64,000 nt of DNA from the NCBI RefSeq assembly GCF_025938155.1, contig NZ_JAPCZG010000003.1, forward strand, positions 472,797 to 536,796, given 5' to 3'. A model generated the notes under the pieces. It was given only the letters and a program-made list of their open reading frames with translations. It was not told where the DNA came from and did no database searches. This document shows, piece after piece, positions 38,582-49,425 of the stretch (position 1 is its first letter; every line of letters starts with the position of its first letter). The position numbers and the translations under genes are program-made. This DNA comes from Novosphingobium sp. KCTC 2891. Its GTDB lineage: Bacteria; Pseudomonadota; Alphaproteobacteria; Sphingomonadales; Sphingomonadaceae.

Positions 38582-41227
38582 ATGACGTCGACGAACGAAA
38601 TCCGCCGCTCCTTCCTCGAATACTTCGGCTCCAACGGGCACGAGGTGGTCCAGTCTGCGCCGCTGGTCCCCTATAACGACCCGACGCTGATGTTCACGAA
38701 CGCGGGCATGGTCCCGTTCAAGAACGTGTTCACCGGGCTGGAAACGCGCGCGACACCCCGCGCCACATCCTCGCAGAAGTGCGTGCGCGCGGGCGGCAAG
38801 CACAACGATCTCGACAATGTCGGTTATACCGCGCGCCACCATACGTTCTTTGAAATGCTGGGCAATTTCTCGTTCGGCGATTACTTCAAGGAACAGGCGA
38901 TCACCCATGCCTGGACCCTGCTGACGCGCGAATGGGCGCTGCCCAAGGACAAGCTGCTCGTCACCGTCTATCACACCGACGACGAAGCCTTCGACCTGTG
39001 GAAGAAGATCGCGGGCCTGCCTGATGACCGCATCATCCGCATCGCCACCAAGGACAACTTCTGGGCGATGGGCGACGATGGCCCGTGCGGTCCGTGCTCT
39101 GAAATCTTCTTCGACCACGGCGATCACATCTGGGGTGGCCCTCCGGGATCGCCGGAAGAGGACGGCGATCGCTTCATCGAGATCTGGAATCTCGTGTTCA
39201 TGCAGTTTGAGCAGACCGCCGGCGAGATCACCGGCAACCTGCCCAAGCCGAGCATCGACACCGGCATGGGGCTGGAGCGCCTCGCCGCGGTGATGCAGGG
39301 CGTGCACGACAACTATGACATCGACACGTTCAAGGCGCTGATCGCGGCCAGCGAAAGCCTGACCGGGGTGAAGGCCGCGGGCGAGAACACCGCCAGCCAC
39401 CGCGTGATCGCGGACCACCTGCGCTCCACCAGCTTCCTGCTGGCCGATGGCGTGCTGCCGTCCAACGAAGGGCGCGGCTATGTCCTGCGCCGCATCATGC
39501 GCCGCGCCATGCGCCACGCGCACCTGCTGGGTGCGAAGGATCCGCTGATGCACCGGCTGGTGGGGGCGCTCGTCACCGAGATGGGCCAGGCCTATCCCGA
39601 GCTGGGCCGCGCGCAGCCGTTGATCGAGGAAACGCTGCTGCGCGAGGAAGTGCAGTTCCGCCGCACGCTGTCGAACGGTCTGAAGCTGCTCGACGAGGCG
39701 ACCGGCACGCTGGGCGAGGGCGACAAGCTGCCCGGCGAAACCGCGTTCCGGCTCTATGACACGTATGGCTTCCCCTATGACCTGACCGAGGACGCGCTGC
39801 GCGCACGCGGCATCAGCGTGGACAAGGACGGCTTCGACGCGGCGATGGCGCAGCAGAAGGCCGCCGCCCGCGCCGCGTGGAAGGGATCGGGCCAGGCCGC
39901 CGACAGCGAGGTGTGGTTCGATATCGCCGAGCGCGAGGGGGCGACCGAGTTCACCGGCTATACCGCCACCACCGGCGAAGGCGTGGTCGTGGCGCTGGTC
40001 AAGGACGGCAAGGAAGTCACCGAGGCCAGGGCCGGTGACGAAGTGACCGTCCTGACCAACCAGACCCCGTTCTATGGCGAAAGCGGCGGGCAGATGGGCG
40101 ATACCGGCACGATCACCGGCGCCGATGGCCTGCACCTGACCGTGGCCGACACGGCCAAGCCGCTCGGCCGCCTCCACGCCCATGCGGCGAAGGTGGATGC
40201 CGGCACGCTCAAGGTGGGCGATGCGGTGCAGCTGGTGGTGGACGTGGCGCGCCGCGATGCGACCCGTGCCAACCATTCCGCCACGCACCTGCTGCACGCG
40301 GCGCTGCGCCACCGGCTGGGCGCGCACGTCACGCAGAAGGGCTCGATGGTTTCCGCCGACCGCCTGCGCTTCGACTATTCGCACCCGACCGCGCTGACGG
40401 CCGAGGACATCGCCGCGATCGAGGCCGAAGTGAACGCCGAGATCCGCGCGAACGAGCCGGTGACCACGCGCCTGATGACGCCCGACGACGCCATTGCCGC
40501 CGGTGCGATGGCGCTGTTCGGCGAAAAGTATGGCGATGAAGTGCGCGTGCTCAGCATGGGCCGCGTGACGGACCTGCCCTATTCGGTCGAACTGTGCGGC
40601 GGCACCCACGTGCGCGCGCTGGGCGATATCGGCGTGCTGCGCATCGTATCGGAAAGCGCGGTGTCTTCGGGCGTGCGCCGCATCGAGGCGCTGACCGGTG
40701 AAGGCGCGCGCCAGTGGCTGGTGAGCCGCGAGGACGCGCTGAAGGGCACGGCCGGGCTGCTGCGCACGACGCCCGATGATGTCGAAAACCGCGTGGCCGC
40801 GCTGCTCGACGAGCGCCGCAAGCTGGAACGCGAACTGGCCGAGGCGAAGAAGGCGCTCGCGCTGGGCGGCGGCGGTGCCAAGGCGGAGAGCGCCGACGAG
40901 GACGTGGGCGGGATCAAGTTCTCGGGCCAGGTGCTCGATGGTCTGGACCCCAAGGAACTGCGCGGGCTGCTCGACCAGGCCAAGCAGCGACTCGGCTCCG
41001 GCGTGGCGGTGATCGTGGCGGTGAACGAAGGCAAGGCCAGCGTCGCTGCTGCCGTGACCGAGGACATGGTCGGCAAGGTCAGCGCGGTCGACCTCGTCCG
41101 TGCCGGCGTCGAGGCGCTGGGCGGCAAGGGCGGCGGCGGCCGTCCCGACATGGCGCAGGGCGGCGGGCCGGACGGCAGCAAGGCGGCCGAGGCCATCGCG
41201 GCGGCAAAGGCCGTGCTGGGCGGGTAA
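38582..41227 (+). CDS. alaS: Alanine-tRNA ligase
   Basis: An 881-residue class II synthetase. The aminoacylation domain has [15 protein letters not shown] and [18 protein letters not shown]. The editing domain has [12 protein letters not shown] and [10 protein letters not shown], and a C-terminal DHHA1/oligomerisation domain follows. Start [20 protein letters not shown] is typical. Complete, followed by an intrinsic terminator. Confidence 0.97.
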   Translation: MTSTNEIRRSFLEYFGSNGHEVVQSAPLVPYNDPTLMFTNAGMVPFKNVFTGLETRATPRATSSQKCVRAGGKHNDLDNVGYTARHHTFFEMLGNFSFGDYFKEQAITHAWTLLTREWALPKDKLLVTVYHTDDEAFDLWKKIAGLPDDRIIRIATKDNFWAMGDDGPCGPCSEIFFDHGDHIWGGPPGSPEEDGDRFIEIWNLVFMQFEQTAGEITGNLPKPSIDTGMGLERLAAVMQGVHDNYDIDTFKALIAASESLTGVKAAGENTASHRVIADHLRSTSFLLADGVLPSNEGRGYVLRRIMRRAMRHAHLLGAKDPLMHRLVGALVTEMGQAYPELGRAQPLIEETLLREEVQFRRTLSNGLKLLDEATGTLGEGDKLPGETAFRLYDTYGFPYDLTEDALRARGISVDKDGFDAAMAQQKAAARAAWKGSGQAADSEVWFDIAEREGATEFTGYTATTGEGVVVALVKDGKEVTEARAGDEVTVLTNQTPFYGESGGQMGDTGTITGADGLHLTVADTAKPLGRLHAHAAKVDAGTLKVGDAVQLVVDVARRDATRANHSATHLLHAALRHRLGAHVTQKGSMVSADRLRFDYSHPTALTAEDIAAIEAEVNAEIRANEPVTTRLMTPDDAIAAGAMALFGEKYGDEVRVLSMGRVTDLPYSVELCGGTHVRALGDIGVLRIVSESAVSSGVRRIEALTGEGARQWLVSREDALKGTAGLLRTTPDDVENRVAALLDERRKLERELAEAKKALALGGGGAKAESADEDVGGIKFSGQVLDGLDPKELRGLLDQAKQRLGSGVAVIVAVNEGKASVAAAVTEDMVGKVSAVDLVRAGVEALGGKGGGGRPDMAQGGGPDGSKAAEAIAAAKAVLGG

Positions 41228-41262
41228 ACCGCGCCTCGCGATGTCCAAGGAGATGTGGATAG

Positions 41263-41288
41263 GGGAGGGCGCAAGTCCTCCCTTTTTT
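41263..41288 (+). terminator. Intrinsic terminator of alaS
   Basis: GGGAGG at 41263-41268 pairs with CCTCCC at 41277-41282 around an eight-base loop, followed by TTTTTT. Confidence 0.8.
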
Positions 41289-41309
41289 CATGCGTTCAAG
41301 GCTGCTTGG

Positions 41310-42002
41310 TCACGGCAGCGGCGCGAGATTTTCCAGCAGGCTTTCGAGATGCGCGCGGCCGAGTCTGCTCCATACGTTATAGGTACACGTCTGGCCGCCC
41401 ACCCGCACGTAGGCCAGCGAGTTGAGGCCATGGCCATCGGGATTGCCGGCGGGATAGGGTTGTGCGCCCTCGATGCCGTAGCCGGCGAAGGCGGGGCGGG
41501 GCAGCTGTTCGAGATCGCGGAATAAGGGCCACTGCCCGGCAAGGCGTGCGCGGTGTTCGCTGGCGGGCTTGTCGTCCATGGGAAGCAGGCTCGTGCCCGC
41601 CAGGCCGAAGGCGCTACGCCTTCCGGGCTGGTCCCAGGCGACCGCCCATCCGCCGGAGAAGCGGGCGGGACGGGGCGTGCCGTCGGCCCCGGCGGTATCC
41701 GTGAAATGCAGCGGGGCGCAGCGGGCGCGGTTTTCCGCCTTGCGCCACTGCGCGCGGATCAGGCCATCGGCCAACGGAAGCCGGGCGACCGGGGGAGACG
41801 GTTCAGGCTCAGGCCCGATGTGGGGTGGCGGCGGTTGCGTTGGCGGGAGGGACGGCGGCGAGGGTCTGCTTGCCGGGCCGGGAGGGGCGGCGCGGGTTTC
41901 AGTCGTGGGCGGCGGATCCTGTGACTGCTGGTTGCAGGCACCAAGTGGTGCCAGCAGGATCAGGGGCAGAGCGCAAGTGCGGGCGGGGCGCAGGGTCATC
42001 AT
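41310..42002 (-). CDS. Proline-rich lipoprotein
   Basis: A 230-residue protein with a lipoprotein signal: hydrophobic CALPLILLAPLGAC with lipobox LGAC. A proline-rich linker (residues about 30-75, PSPPSLPPTQPPPPHIGP) precedes a globular part (RCAPLHFTDTAGADG, then TCTYNVWSRLGRAHLESLL) with two cysteines. It is likely anchored to the outer membrane; no family recognised. Start could be 41999, 42002 or 42020; 42002 is chosen. Confidence 0.65.
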   Translation of the reverse strand: MMTLRPARTCALPLILLAPLGACNQQSQDPPPTTETRAAPPGPASRPSPPSLPPTQPPPPHIGPEPEPSPPVARLPLADGLIRAQWRKAENRARCAPLHFTDTAGADGTPRPARFSGGWAVAWDQPGRRSAFGLAGTSLLPMDDKPASEHRARLAGQWPLFRDLEQLPRPAFAGYGIEGAQPYPAGNPDGHGLNSLAYVRVGGQTCTYNVWSRLGRAHLESLLENLAPLP

Positions 42003-42041
42003 CCGGTCAATGGCCGGCAATGGCTCCGCGTTCCCGCCGGT

Positions 42042-43820
42042 TCACGCTGGCCGGTCGCGCAGCAGCGACGATTTGAGGCGCGGCGGCGCATCGAGTTCGC
42101 CGTCTTCCATGATCTGCTTGCGCAGTTCATCGCGCTTTTCGTGGATCGAGGCGATCACCGGGCCCATCGGCACGCCCAGATCGACCAGCACCGCTTCGGA
42201 CAGTTGCAGCGAGCTTTCGAGCGTTTCGGGGACTGCGTGGCTCGCCCCTGCGCGGTATAGTTCGGCCGCGTGAACCGCATCGCGCGCGCGGACGATGATC
42301 GGCAGGTCGGCCCGCCGGGCGCGCAGCTTGCGCACGATGCGCGAGACGAGCACCGGCTCGTCCATCGTCAGGATCAGCGCGCGGGCATGGTCGAGGTCGA
42401 GCCGCTCGATCATCGCCTCGCTGTCGATGTTCCCGAACAGGACCGGCATTCCGGCCTTGCGCGCCTCGCGCACGAGCAGGGGATTGCTGTCGATGCCGAT
42501 GAACGGCGTGCCGTGGACCTTCAGCATATCGCCCACCAGTCTGCCGACGCGGCCGAAGCCGAGGATGACGGCCCGGTCGCCCGCCGGCAACTCAACGTCC
42601 GCATCGGCGGCTCGCCCTTCCGCGCGTTCCACCCGGCGGCCGGACAGTTCGCCCAGCTTGGCGAGCAGAGGGGTGATGGTCAGGCCGATGGCGGTGACGA
42701 TCTGCCAGTATTGCGCGGTCTCGGCATCGATCAACTGGGCCGTTGCGGCGGTGGCCAGCACGATGAGCGTGGTTTCCGACGGGCTGGCCATGAGGATGCC
42801 CGTCTGGAGCGCGGTCGCCCGCTCCTTGCCCATGACGCGCAGCGAGAAGCCGGTGACCAGCGCCTTGACCAGCACTACACCCGCCACGCCGAGCAGCAGC
42901 GGGCCGAAATTCGCCCAGACCACGCGCAAGTCGATGCCCATGCCGATGGTGATGAGGAATACGCCGAGTGCGAGGCCCTTGAACGGCTTGGTGATCGATT
43001 CCACCTCGCCGTGATATTCCGTCTCGGCGATCAGCAGGCCGGCAAGCAGCGCGCCCATGATCGGCGAGAGGCCCACCGCGCCGGTCGCCAGCGACGCCAC
43101 GATCACGACCAGCAGACTGGCGGCCAGGAACAGCTCGGGGCTTTTGGTGTGGGCGGCCAGAGCGAACAGGCGAGGCAGCAGCAGCTTGCCCGCCGCCAGC
43201 AGCACCGCGATGACCAGCGCGCCCTTCCACAGCGTGTCGATCAGGCTTGGTCCGGCATTCGCCGCCGCCGGGGCCAGCGCGCCGAGCAGGAAGATGATCG
43301 GCACCAGCGCGATGTCCTCGAACAGCAGCATCGACAGCGCGGCGCGTCCGACAGGGCCCTGCGTGCCCGAAATCGGCAGGACCAGCGCGGTGGAGGACAG
43401 GGCAAGCGCGAGGCCAAGGCCCATGGCCCCCGATACGCCTTCGCCCGTCGCCAGCAGTACCAGCCCCAGCAGCGTTGCCGAAACCAGCAATTCGATCGCG
43501 CCCAGCCCGAACACCAGCCGCCGCATCGACCACAGGCGCTTGAACGAGAGTTCCAGCCCGATCTCGAACAGCAGCAGAATGATGCCGAACTCGGCGAATG
43601 GCTCGATCGCGTGCGGGTCGGAGATGGTGACGTGGTAGAGCCAGGGGTAGCGCGGCACGAGGGCGCCGAGCGCGTAGGGGCCGACCAGCACGCCCACCAG
43701 GATGAAGCCGATGATCGGTGTGATGCGAAGACGTGCGAACGCCGGGATGACGATGCCCGCCGCGCCCAGGATCACGAGCGCATCGGACAGCGCAGCGGTG
43801 GGTACAAGTGTTCCGGCCAT
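42042..43820 (-). CDS. Monovalent cation:proton antiporter, KefB/CPA2 type
   Basis: A 592-residue protein. About 12 transmembrane segments fill residues 8-405 (Na/H exchanger fold, with LLLFEIGLELSF and SPIMGALLAGLLIAETEY). A TrkA-N (RCK) domain follows at about 425-545 with the Rossmann motif ILGFGRVGRLVG. A short C-terminal helix ends in DRPA. It probably exports K+ or Na+ in exchange for protons at the inner membrane; no glutathione-regulation partner is adjacent. The open frame upstream to 43988 lacks membrane character, so the ATG at 43820 is used. Confidence 0.88.
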   Translation of the reverse strand: MAGTLVPTAALSDALVILGAAGIVIPAFARLRITPIIGFILVGVLVGPYALGALVPRYPWLYHVTISDPHAIEPFAEFGIILLLFEIGLELSFKRLWSMRRLVFGLGAIELLVSATLLGLVLLATGEGVSGAMGLGLALALSSTALVLPISGTQGPVGRAALSMLLFEDIALVPIIFLLGALAPAAANAGPSLIDTLWKGALVIAVLLAAGKLLLPRLFALAAHTKSPELFLAASLLVVIVASLATGAVGLSPIMGALLAGLLIAETEYHGEVESITKPFKGLALGVFLITIGMGIDLRVVWANFGPLLLGVAGVVLVKALVTGFSLRVMGKERATALQTGILMASPSETTLIVLATAATAQLIDAETAQYWQIVTAIGLTITPLLAKLGELSGRRVERAEGRAADADVELPAGDRAVILGFGRVGRLVGDMLKVHGTPFIGIDSNPLLVREARKAGMPVLFGNIDSEAMIERLDLDHARALILTMDEPVLVSRIVRKLRARRADLPIIVRARDAVHAAELYRAGASHAVPETLESSLQLSEAVLVDLGVPMGPVIASIHEKRDELRKQIMEDGELDAPPRLKSSLLRDRPA

Positions 43821-43953
43821 GGGGCAGCCTACCCGCCGGAGCACACGCTTGTCACCCCTTGGGGGGCAACGCGGGGCCGGGCGGTAACACTTTGAATTGA
43901 AGCGGACGTCTGAAGGGTGGCAGCCCAGCCTGGGCCGGGGGGAAGGCGCAAAC

Positions 43954-43983
43954 GAAAAAGGCCCCGGATCGCTCCGGGGCCTT
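43954..43983 (-). terminator. Intrinsic terminator of icd
   Basis: AAGGCCCCGGA (43958-43968) pairs with TCCGGGGCCTT (43973-43983), loop four bases, and the minus strand ends in a T-run at 43959-43955. Confidence 0.85.
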
Positions 43984-44013
43984 CGCATTTCGTGCCGGAA
44001 AGGGCGGGGACGA

Positions 44014-45237
44014 TCAGGCCCAGGTCGCCATTTCCTTGTCGAGGTTCTCGACGATGGCTTCGAAGAACTGCTCGGTGGTCATCCACGGCTGGTCGGGGCC
44101 GATCAGGATGGCGAGGTCCTTGGTCATCTTGCCGCTTTCGACGGTCTCGATGCAGATGCGCTCCAGCGTCTCGGCGAACTTCACCACTTCCGGCGTCTCG
44201 TCGAACTTGCCACGATAGATCAGGCCGCGGGTCCACGCGAAGATCGACGCGATCGGGTTGGTCGAGGTCTGCTTGCCCTGCTGGTGCTGGCGGTAGTGAC
44301 GGGTCACCGTGCCGTGCGCCGCTTCGGCTTCGATGGTCTTGCCATCGGGGCTCATCAGCACCGAGGTCATCAGGCCGAGCGAACCGAAGCCCTGTGCCAC
44401 GGTGTCCGACTGCACGTCGCCGTCGTAATTCTTGCAGGCCCAGACGAACTTGCCCGACCACTTGAGCGCCGAGGCGACCATGTCGTCGATCAGGCGGTGT
44501 TCGTAGACGATGCCGGCGGCGGCGAACTTTTCCTTGAAGCCTTCGGTCTCGTAGACTTCCTGGAACAGATCCTTGAAGCGGCCGTCGTAGGCCTTGAGGA
44601 TGGTGTTCTTGGTCGACAGGTAGACCGGCCAGCCGAGGTTGAGGCCGTAGTTCAGGCTGGCGCGCGCGAAGTCGCGGATCGAGTCGTCGAGGTTGTACAT
44701 CGCCATGGCGACGCCCGCGCTCGGGAAATCGAACACGTCGAGATCGATCTTCTCGCCGTTGTCGCCGTCCCACACCAGGCGCAGCTTGCCGGGGCCGGGG
44801 ATCAGAGTGTCGGTGGCCTTGTACTGGTCGCCGAAAGCGTGACGACCGACCACGATCGGGTCGGTCCAGCCCGGAACCAGGCGGGGCACGTTCTGGATCA
44901 CGATGGGTTCGCGGAAGACCACGCCGCCCAGGATGTTGCGGATGGTGCCGTTGGGCGACTTCCACATCTTCTTGAGCTTGAATTCCTCAACGCGGGCTTC
45001 GTCGGGGGTGATCGTGGCGCACTTCACGCCGACGCCATACTGCTTGATCGCGTTGGCGGAATCGATGGTGATCTGGTCAGCCGTCTCGTCGCGCTTCTCG
45101 ACCGAGAGGTCGTAGTACTTCAGATCGATGTCGAGATAGGGCAGGATCAGGCGCTCGCGAATCCACTGCCAGATGATCCGGGTCATTTCGTCGCCGTCGA
45201 GCTCGACGACCGGGTTCTTCACCTTGATCTTCGCCAT
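44014..45237 (-). CDS. icd: Isocitrate dehydrogenase (NADP+)
   Basis: A 407-residue protein of the eukaryotic-type (type II) NADP-isocitrate dehydrogenase family, with [33 protein letters not shown] and [20 protein letters not shown]. It converts isocitrate to 2-oxoglutarate in the TCA cycle. AGGA precedes the ATG. Complete. Confidence 0.97.
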   Translation of the reverse strand: MAKIKVKNPVVELDGDEMTRIIWQWIRERLILPYLDIDLKYYDLSVEKRDETADQITIDSANAIKQYGVGVKCATITPDEARVEEFKLKKMWKSPNGTIRNILGGVVFREPIVIQNVPRLVPGWTDPIVVGRHAFGDQYKATDTLIPGPGKLRLVWDGDNGEKIDLDVFDFPSAGVAMAMYNLDDSIRDFARASLNYGLNLGWPVYLSTKNTILKAYDGRFKDLFQEVYETEGFKEKFAAAGIVYEHRLIDDMVASALKWSGKFVWACKNYDGDVQSDTVAQGFGSLGLMTSVLMSPDGKTIEAEAAHGTVTRHYRQHQQGKQTSTNPIASIFAWTRGLIYRGKFDETPEVVKFAETLERICIETVESGKMTKDLAILIGPDQPWMTTEQFFEAIVENLDKEMATWA

Positions 45238-45458
45238 GTCCGTCCTGTCTTTTCCGGGGGAGGTTTGCGCACTCCCTTAGCAGAGGTTCTTGCGTGTGCA
45301 AGACGCGCCAAGGCAGGGTTTGACGCCTTCGTAAAGGTCCGCCGCGCGCCCTTCGCGGCGTGTCCATTTTCGCGGCCGGGGTCTGGACAGCGAGCGAGAT
45401 CCGGTCCAATCCCTTTAAGCGATCAATTAAAACGTTCCTGTAGAGAAGGAAGCAAGGG

Positions 45459-46223
45459 ATGAGCGAACCTGAAGTCCTGACCCACGTCGATGGCAACGTC
45501 CTCGTCGTGACCATCAACCGCCCTGAAGCCAAAAATGCGATGACCAAGGCCGCAGCCGAAGGCATTGCGGCGGCGATGGACCGGCTCGATGCCGAAGCCG
45601 ACCTGCGATGCGCGATCCTGACCGGCGCGGGCGGCACGTTCTGCTCGGGCATGGATCTCAAGGGCTTCCTCCGCGGTGAGTCGCCCTCGATCAAGGGACG
45701 TGGTTTCGGCGGTCTTTCCGAATGGACGCCGAAGAAGCCGATCATCGCCGCTATTGACGGCTATGCGCTGGCGGGCGGCATGGAACTGGCGCTGGCCTGC
45801 GACCTGATCGTGGCCAACGCAGGCGCCAAGTTCGGCATTCCCGAAGCCAAGCGCGGCCTTGCGGCGGCTGCCGGCGGCTTGATCAAGCTGCCCCGCCAGA
45901 TCCCGCCGCGCATCGCCATGGAACTGGCGCTGACCGGCGATTTCATCGACGCCAGGCGCGCCTATGAGCTGGGCTTCGTCAACCAGATCACCGAAGGCCC
46001 CGCGATCGAGGCGGCCAAGGCGCTGGCCGCGCGCGTTGCCGAGAACGGCCCGCTCGCGTTGATCGCGTCGAAGGGCATCATCCGCGATTCGCATGAATGG
46101 AGCGAAGCGGAGATGTGGAAGAAGCAGCAGGAATACATCGCCCCCGTGTTCTCCTCGAGCGACGCGCGCGAAGGCGCCGCCGCTTTTGCCGAGAAGCGCA
46201 AGCCGAACTGGCAGGGCAAGTAA
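45459..46223 (+). CDS. Crotonase-family enoyl-CoA hydratase
   Basis: A 254-residue crotonase. The oxyanion segments are TGAGGTFCSGMDL and GYALAGGMELALACD. The two catalytic glutamates of true hydratases are in place (E109 in GGMEL, E129 in GIPEAKRG). It probably hydrates a 2-enoyl-CoA; substrate size unknown. It begins the acyl-CoA gene group and precedes a thiolase-fold gene by 72 bases on the same strand. GGAAGC precedes the ATG. Confidence 0.9.
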   Translation: MSEPEVLTHVDGNVLVVTINRPEAKNAMTKAAAEGIAAAMDRLDAEADLRCAILTGAGGTFCSGMDLKGFLRGESPSIKGRGFGGLSEWTPKKPIIAAIDGYALAGGMELALACDLIVANAGAKFGIPEAKRGLAAAAGGLIKLPRQIPPRIAMELALTGDFIDARRAYELGFVNQITEGPAIEAAKALAARVAENGPLALIASKGIIRDSHEWSEAEMWKKQQEYIAPVFSSSDAREGAAAFAEKRKPNWQGK

Positions 46224-46295
46224 TCCGGCGGGCCGGGGCAGGGCGCAGGCCTTGCCCCGGCCGCCTCCCCATGATTCCCAGCGTTGGAGCAAAAG

Positions 46296-47816
46296 ATGAC
46301 GGCCGTGGCCGCTGACCGCATTCCCGTGATTGTCGCCATCGGCGAAGTCGCCGATCGCCCGACCGATCCCGCCGCTGCGCGAGAACCCGTGGTGTTGATG
46401 GCCGACGCGCTGCGCGCGGCCGAAGCCGACGCGGGCGTGCCTCTGCTGTCGGCGCTCGGTTCGATCGAGGTCGTCGGGCTGATCTCGTGGCCCTACAAGG
46501 ACCCGGTCGGTCTGCTCTGCGAAAAGCTCGGCATTGCCCCGGCGCGCGCGATCAACGCCAGCATGGGCGGCGAAACGCCGATCCGGCTGGTCCACGATGC
46601 GGCATTGCGCATTGCGGCCGGCTCGAATGAAGTGGCGGCCATTGTTGGCGGCGAATCCGTGAACGCGGTGCAGAAAGCGCAGAAGTCCGGCGCAAAGCTC
46701 GACTGGACGCCGCCCTGCTCGCGTGATGAGCAGGTGAAGCTGGACTTCAGCAAGCTGCCGATGAGCGCAGCGGCCAAGGCCGCAGGCGCGGTCGCTCCCG
46801 TTCACATCTACCCGTTCTACGAAAACGCGGTGCAGGCGGTGAAGGGCGTGACCCCGGCGCAGGGGCGCAAGGCTTCTGCCGAGCTGTGGGCGCGTTATGC
46901 CAAGGTGGCGGCCGACAATCCCTATGCCTGGTTGCGCAATGCGCCCTCTGCCGAGGAAATCGGCGAAGTTTCGGTCAGCAACCGGCCGATCAGCTTCCCC
47001 TATACCAAGTTCAACGTCGCCAACATGATCGTCAACCAGTCGGGCGCGGTGGTCGTCGCCAGCCTGGCTTGGGCGCGCGCCGCTGGCATTCCCGAGGACA
47101 AGCTGATCCACATCTGGGGCGGCGCCGCGGCGGCCGAACCGGGCGACTACATGGAGCGCGATGACTACACCCATTCGTCCGCGCAGCGCGCCGTGCTGGA
47201 AAAGGCGGTCGAAGTGGCGGGAGGCGATGCCGCGAAGTTCGACCTTGCCGAGCTGTATTCCTGCTTCCCGGTCGTGCCCAAGATGGCCATCGAGATTGCC
47301 GGCCTGCGTCCTGAAGTCGAACCGACCACCGCTGGCGGGCTGACCTTCTTCGGCGGCCCGCTCAACAACTACATGACGCATGGCCTTGCCGGCATGGTGC
47401 GCAAGCTGCGCAATGGCGAGGGCAAGCTGGGTCTTGTCTATGGGCAGGGCGGGGTGGTTTCCAAGCACCACGCCATCGTTGTCTCGACGGAGCCCGCACC
47501 GGCGCCGCTGGCCCCGTCCTACAAGGTGCAGGACCGTGCAGATGCCGAGCGTGGCCCGGTGCCCGAAGTGACCGAGGACTATGCCGGCCCCGCCACGATC
47601 GAGACGTGGACGGTGATCCACAAGCCCGATGGCTCGGTCCAGAACGGCGCGGTGATCGCCCGCACGCCGGAAGGCAAGCGGCTGATCGCCAGCGTTCCGG
47701 CGGATGATACGGCGACCATCGCCGTGCTGACCGACATGGAACGCAACGCCGTGGGGCGTAGCGGGACGGTCAGCAAGGACGCCGAGGGCAAGATGATCTG
47801 GCGCGACGCTGCCTGA
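46296..47816 (+). CDS. Thiolase-fold acetyl-CoA acetyltransferase-like protein
   Basis: A 506-residue protein with the thiolase fold and a C-terminal extra domain (about residues 420-506; TIETWTVIHKPDGSVQNGAV). The place where thiolases carry the nucleophilic Cys reads NASMGGETP (residues 88-96), without Cys, while GGPLNNYMTHGL keeps a histidine. This is the pattern of the long acetyl-CoA acetyltransferase-like group rather than classical thiolases, so the reaction is uncertain. GGAG precedes the ATG at 46296; a TTG at 46284 is less likely. Close to the crotonase and ends in a strong terminator. Confidence 0.82.
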   Translation: MTAVAADRIPVIVAIGEVADRPTDPAAAREPVVLMADALRAAEADAGVPLLSALGSIEVVGLISWPYKDPVGLLCEKLGIAPARAINASMGGETPIRLVHDAALRIAAGSNEVAAIVGGESVNAVQKAQKSGAKLDWTPPCSRDEQVKLDFSKLPMSAAAKAAGAVAPVHIYPFYENAVQAVKGVTPAQGRKASAELWARYAKVAADNPYAWLRNAPSAEEIGEVSVSNRPISFPYTKFNVANMIVNQSGAVVVASLAWARAAGIPEDKLIHIWGGAAAAEPGDYMERDDYTHSSAQRAVLEKAVEVAGGDAAKFDLAELYSCFPVVPKMAIEIAGLRPEVEPTTAGGLTFFGGPLNNYMTHGLAGMVRKLRNGEGKLGLVYGQGGVVSKHHAIVVSTEPAPAPLAPSYKVQDRADAERGPVPEVTEDYAGPATIETWTVIHKPDGSVQNGAVIARTPEGKRLIASVPADDTATIAVLTDMERNAVGRSGTVSKDAEGKMIWRDAA

Positions 47817-47840
47817 TCGTCCGCTCCACGCGATGACATG

Positions 47841-47871
47841 AAAAAGCCCCGCTTCCGCGGGGCTTTTTTTT
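47841..47871 (+). terminator. Intrinsic terminator after the thiolase-like gene
   Basis: AAAAAGCCCCGC and GCGGGGCTTTTT pair around a TTCC loop and an eight-T run follows; works well in the plus direction and nearly as well on the minus strand. Confidence 0.9.
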
Positions 47872-47910
47872 GTCGAAGCGCCCGGGTGAGATGCGGTGCG
47901 GAACGGTGCT

Positions 47911-47937
47911 TTGACGGGCATTGGCTAATTGTATACA
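47911..47937 (+). promoter_or_regulatory. Candidate promoter of lpdA
   Basis: TTGACG (47911-47916) and TATACA (47932-47937) have a 15-base spacer, shorter than ideal. The AT-rich stretch up to the start supports a promoter. Confidence 0.35.
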
Positions 47938-47986
47938 CCGCAGCAATATTGTTGTTTGATGGCATCAGTCGCTGACGGGGATTCGC

Positions 47987-49399
47987 GTGGCAGACCAATA
48001 CGACGTCATTGTCCTCGGATCGGGCCCCGGCGGCTATGTCGCGGCGATCCGCGCTGCGCAGCTGGGCCTGAAGACGGCAATCGTGGAGCGTGAGAACCTG
48101 GGCGGGATCTGCCTCAACTGGGGCTGCATTCCGACCAAGGCGCTGCTGCGCTCGGCCGAAGTCTATCACCAGATGAAGCACGCGGCGGCCTATGGCCTGG
48201 CGGCGGAGAACATCACCGCCGATATCGCGGCCGTGGTGAAGCGTTCGCGCGGGGTGGCCAAGCAGCTGAACCAGGGCGTCACGCACCTGATGAAGAAGAA
48301 CAAGATCGCGGTCCACATGGGCACGGGCGTGCTCAAGAGCGCGACCACGCTGGAAGTGACCAGCGACAAGGGCACCGAGACGCTTTCGGGCAAGCACATC
48401 ATCGTCGCCACCGGCGCGCGTGCCCGCGACCTTCCCTTCGCCAAGGCGGACGGCGAGCGCGTGTGGACCTATCGCCACGCGATGACGCCCAAGGAAATGC
48501 CGACCAGGCTGCTGGTGATCGGCTCGGGCGCGATCGGTATCGAGTTCGCCAGCTTCTACAACGACATGGGCGCCGACGTGACCGTGGTCGAGATGATGGA
48601 CCGCGTGGTGCCGGTGGAGGACGCCGACGTGTCGGCCTTCCTCGAAAAGGCGCTCAAGAAGCAGGGCATGACCATCCTGACCGGCGCGGGCGTCGAGAGC
48701 ATCGACGTTTCCGCCAATGGCGTGAAGGCCAGGATCAAGGGCAAGGACGGCGCCGTTACCGAAGCCGACTACAGCCACGTGATCGTCGCGGTGGGCATCG
48801 TGCCCAACACCGAAGCGATCGGGCTCGAGACGCTGGGGGTGAAGGCCGAGCGCGGGATCATCGCCATCGACGGCTATGGCCGCACCAATGTCAAGGGCGT
48901 GTGGGCCATCGGCGACGTGACGCCGGGGCCGTGGCTGGCGCACAAGGCAAGCCATGAGGGCGTGATCGCGGCCGAATCCATCGCGGCGGAGCTGGGCAAC
49001 AAGGACGTCCACCCGCACCCGATGGACCGCGCCAACATCCCCGGCTGCACTTATTGCCACCCGCAGATCGCCAGCGTCGGCCTGACCGAGGCCAAGGCCA
49101 AGGAAGCGGGCTACGGCGTGAAGGTGGGCATGTTCCCGTTCATCGGCAACGGCAAGGCAATCGCGCTGGGCGAGTCCGAGGGCTTCGTGAAGACGGTGTT
49201 CGACGAGAAGACCGGCGAACTGCTGGGCGCGCACATGATCGGCGCGGAAGTGACCGAGATGGTGCAGGGCTTCGTCGTCGGCAAGACGCTGGAGACCACC
49301 GAGGCCGAGCTGATGCACACCGTGTTCCCGCACCCGACGATCAGCGAAGCCATGCACGAAAGCGTCCTCGCCGCTTATGGCCGCGCCCTGCACATCTGA
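47987..49399 (+). CDS. lpdA: Dihydrolipoyl dehydrogenase
   Basis: A 470-residue FAD enzyme (E3) of 2-oxoacid dehydrogenase complexes. It shows FAD motif GSGPGGYVAAIRAA, redox disulfide GGICLNWGCIPTKALL, NAD motif GSGAIGIEF and the C-terminal active-site HPHPTISEAMHE. The start is GTG. It reoxidises the lipoyl group of an E2; an E2 gene lies at the right edge, 15 kb away. Complete. Confidence 0.96.
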   Translation: MADQYDVIVLGSGPGGYVAAIRAAQLGLKTAIVERENLGGICLNWGCIPTKALLRSAEVYHQMKHAAAYGLAAENITADIAAVVKRSRGVAKQLNQGVTHLMKKNKIAVHMGTGVLKSATTLEVTSDKGTETLSGKHIIVATGARARDLPFAKADGERVWTYRHAMTPKEMPTRLLVIGSGAIGIEFASFYNDMGADVTVVEMMDRVVPVEDADVSAFLEKALKKQGMTILTGAGVESIDVSANGVKARIKGKDGAVTEADYSHVIVAVGIVPNTEAIGLETLGVKAERGIIAIDGYGRTNVKGVWAIGDVTPGPWLAHKASHEGVIAAESIAAELGNKDVHPHPMDRANIPGCTYCHPQIASVGLTEAKAKEAGYGVKVGMFPFIGNGKAIALGESEGFVKTVFDEKTGELLGAHMIGAEVTEMVQGFVVGKTLETTEAELMHTVFPHPTISEAMHESVLAAYGRALHI

Positions 49400-49425
49400 G
49401 CGCGCGAACTTTCGCAGGAGCACCC

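Noticed and set aside
38297..41248. 983-residue minus-strand frame opposite alaS
   Set aside because: Pure shadow of alaS; no plausible protein family, and alaS is certain.
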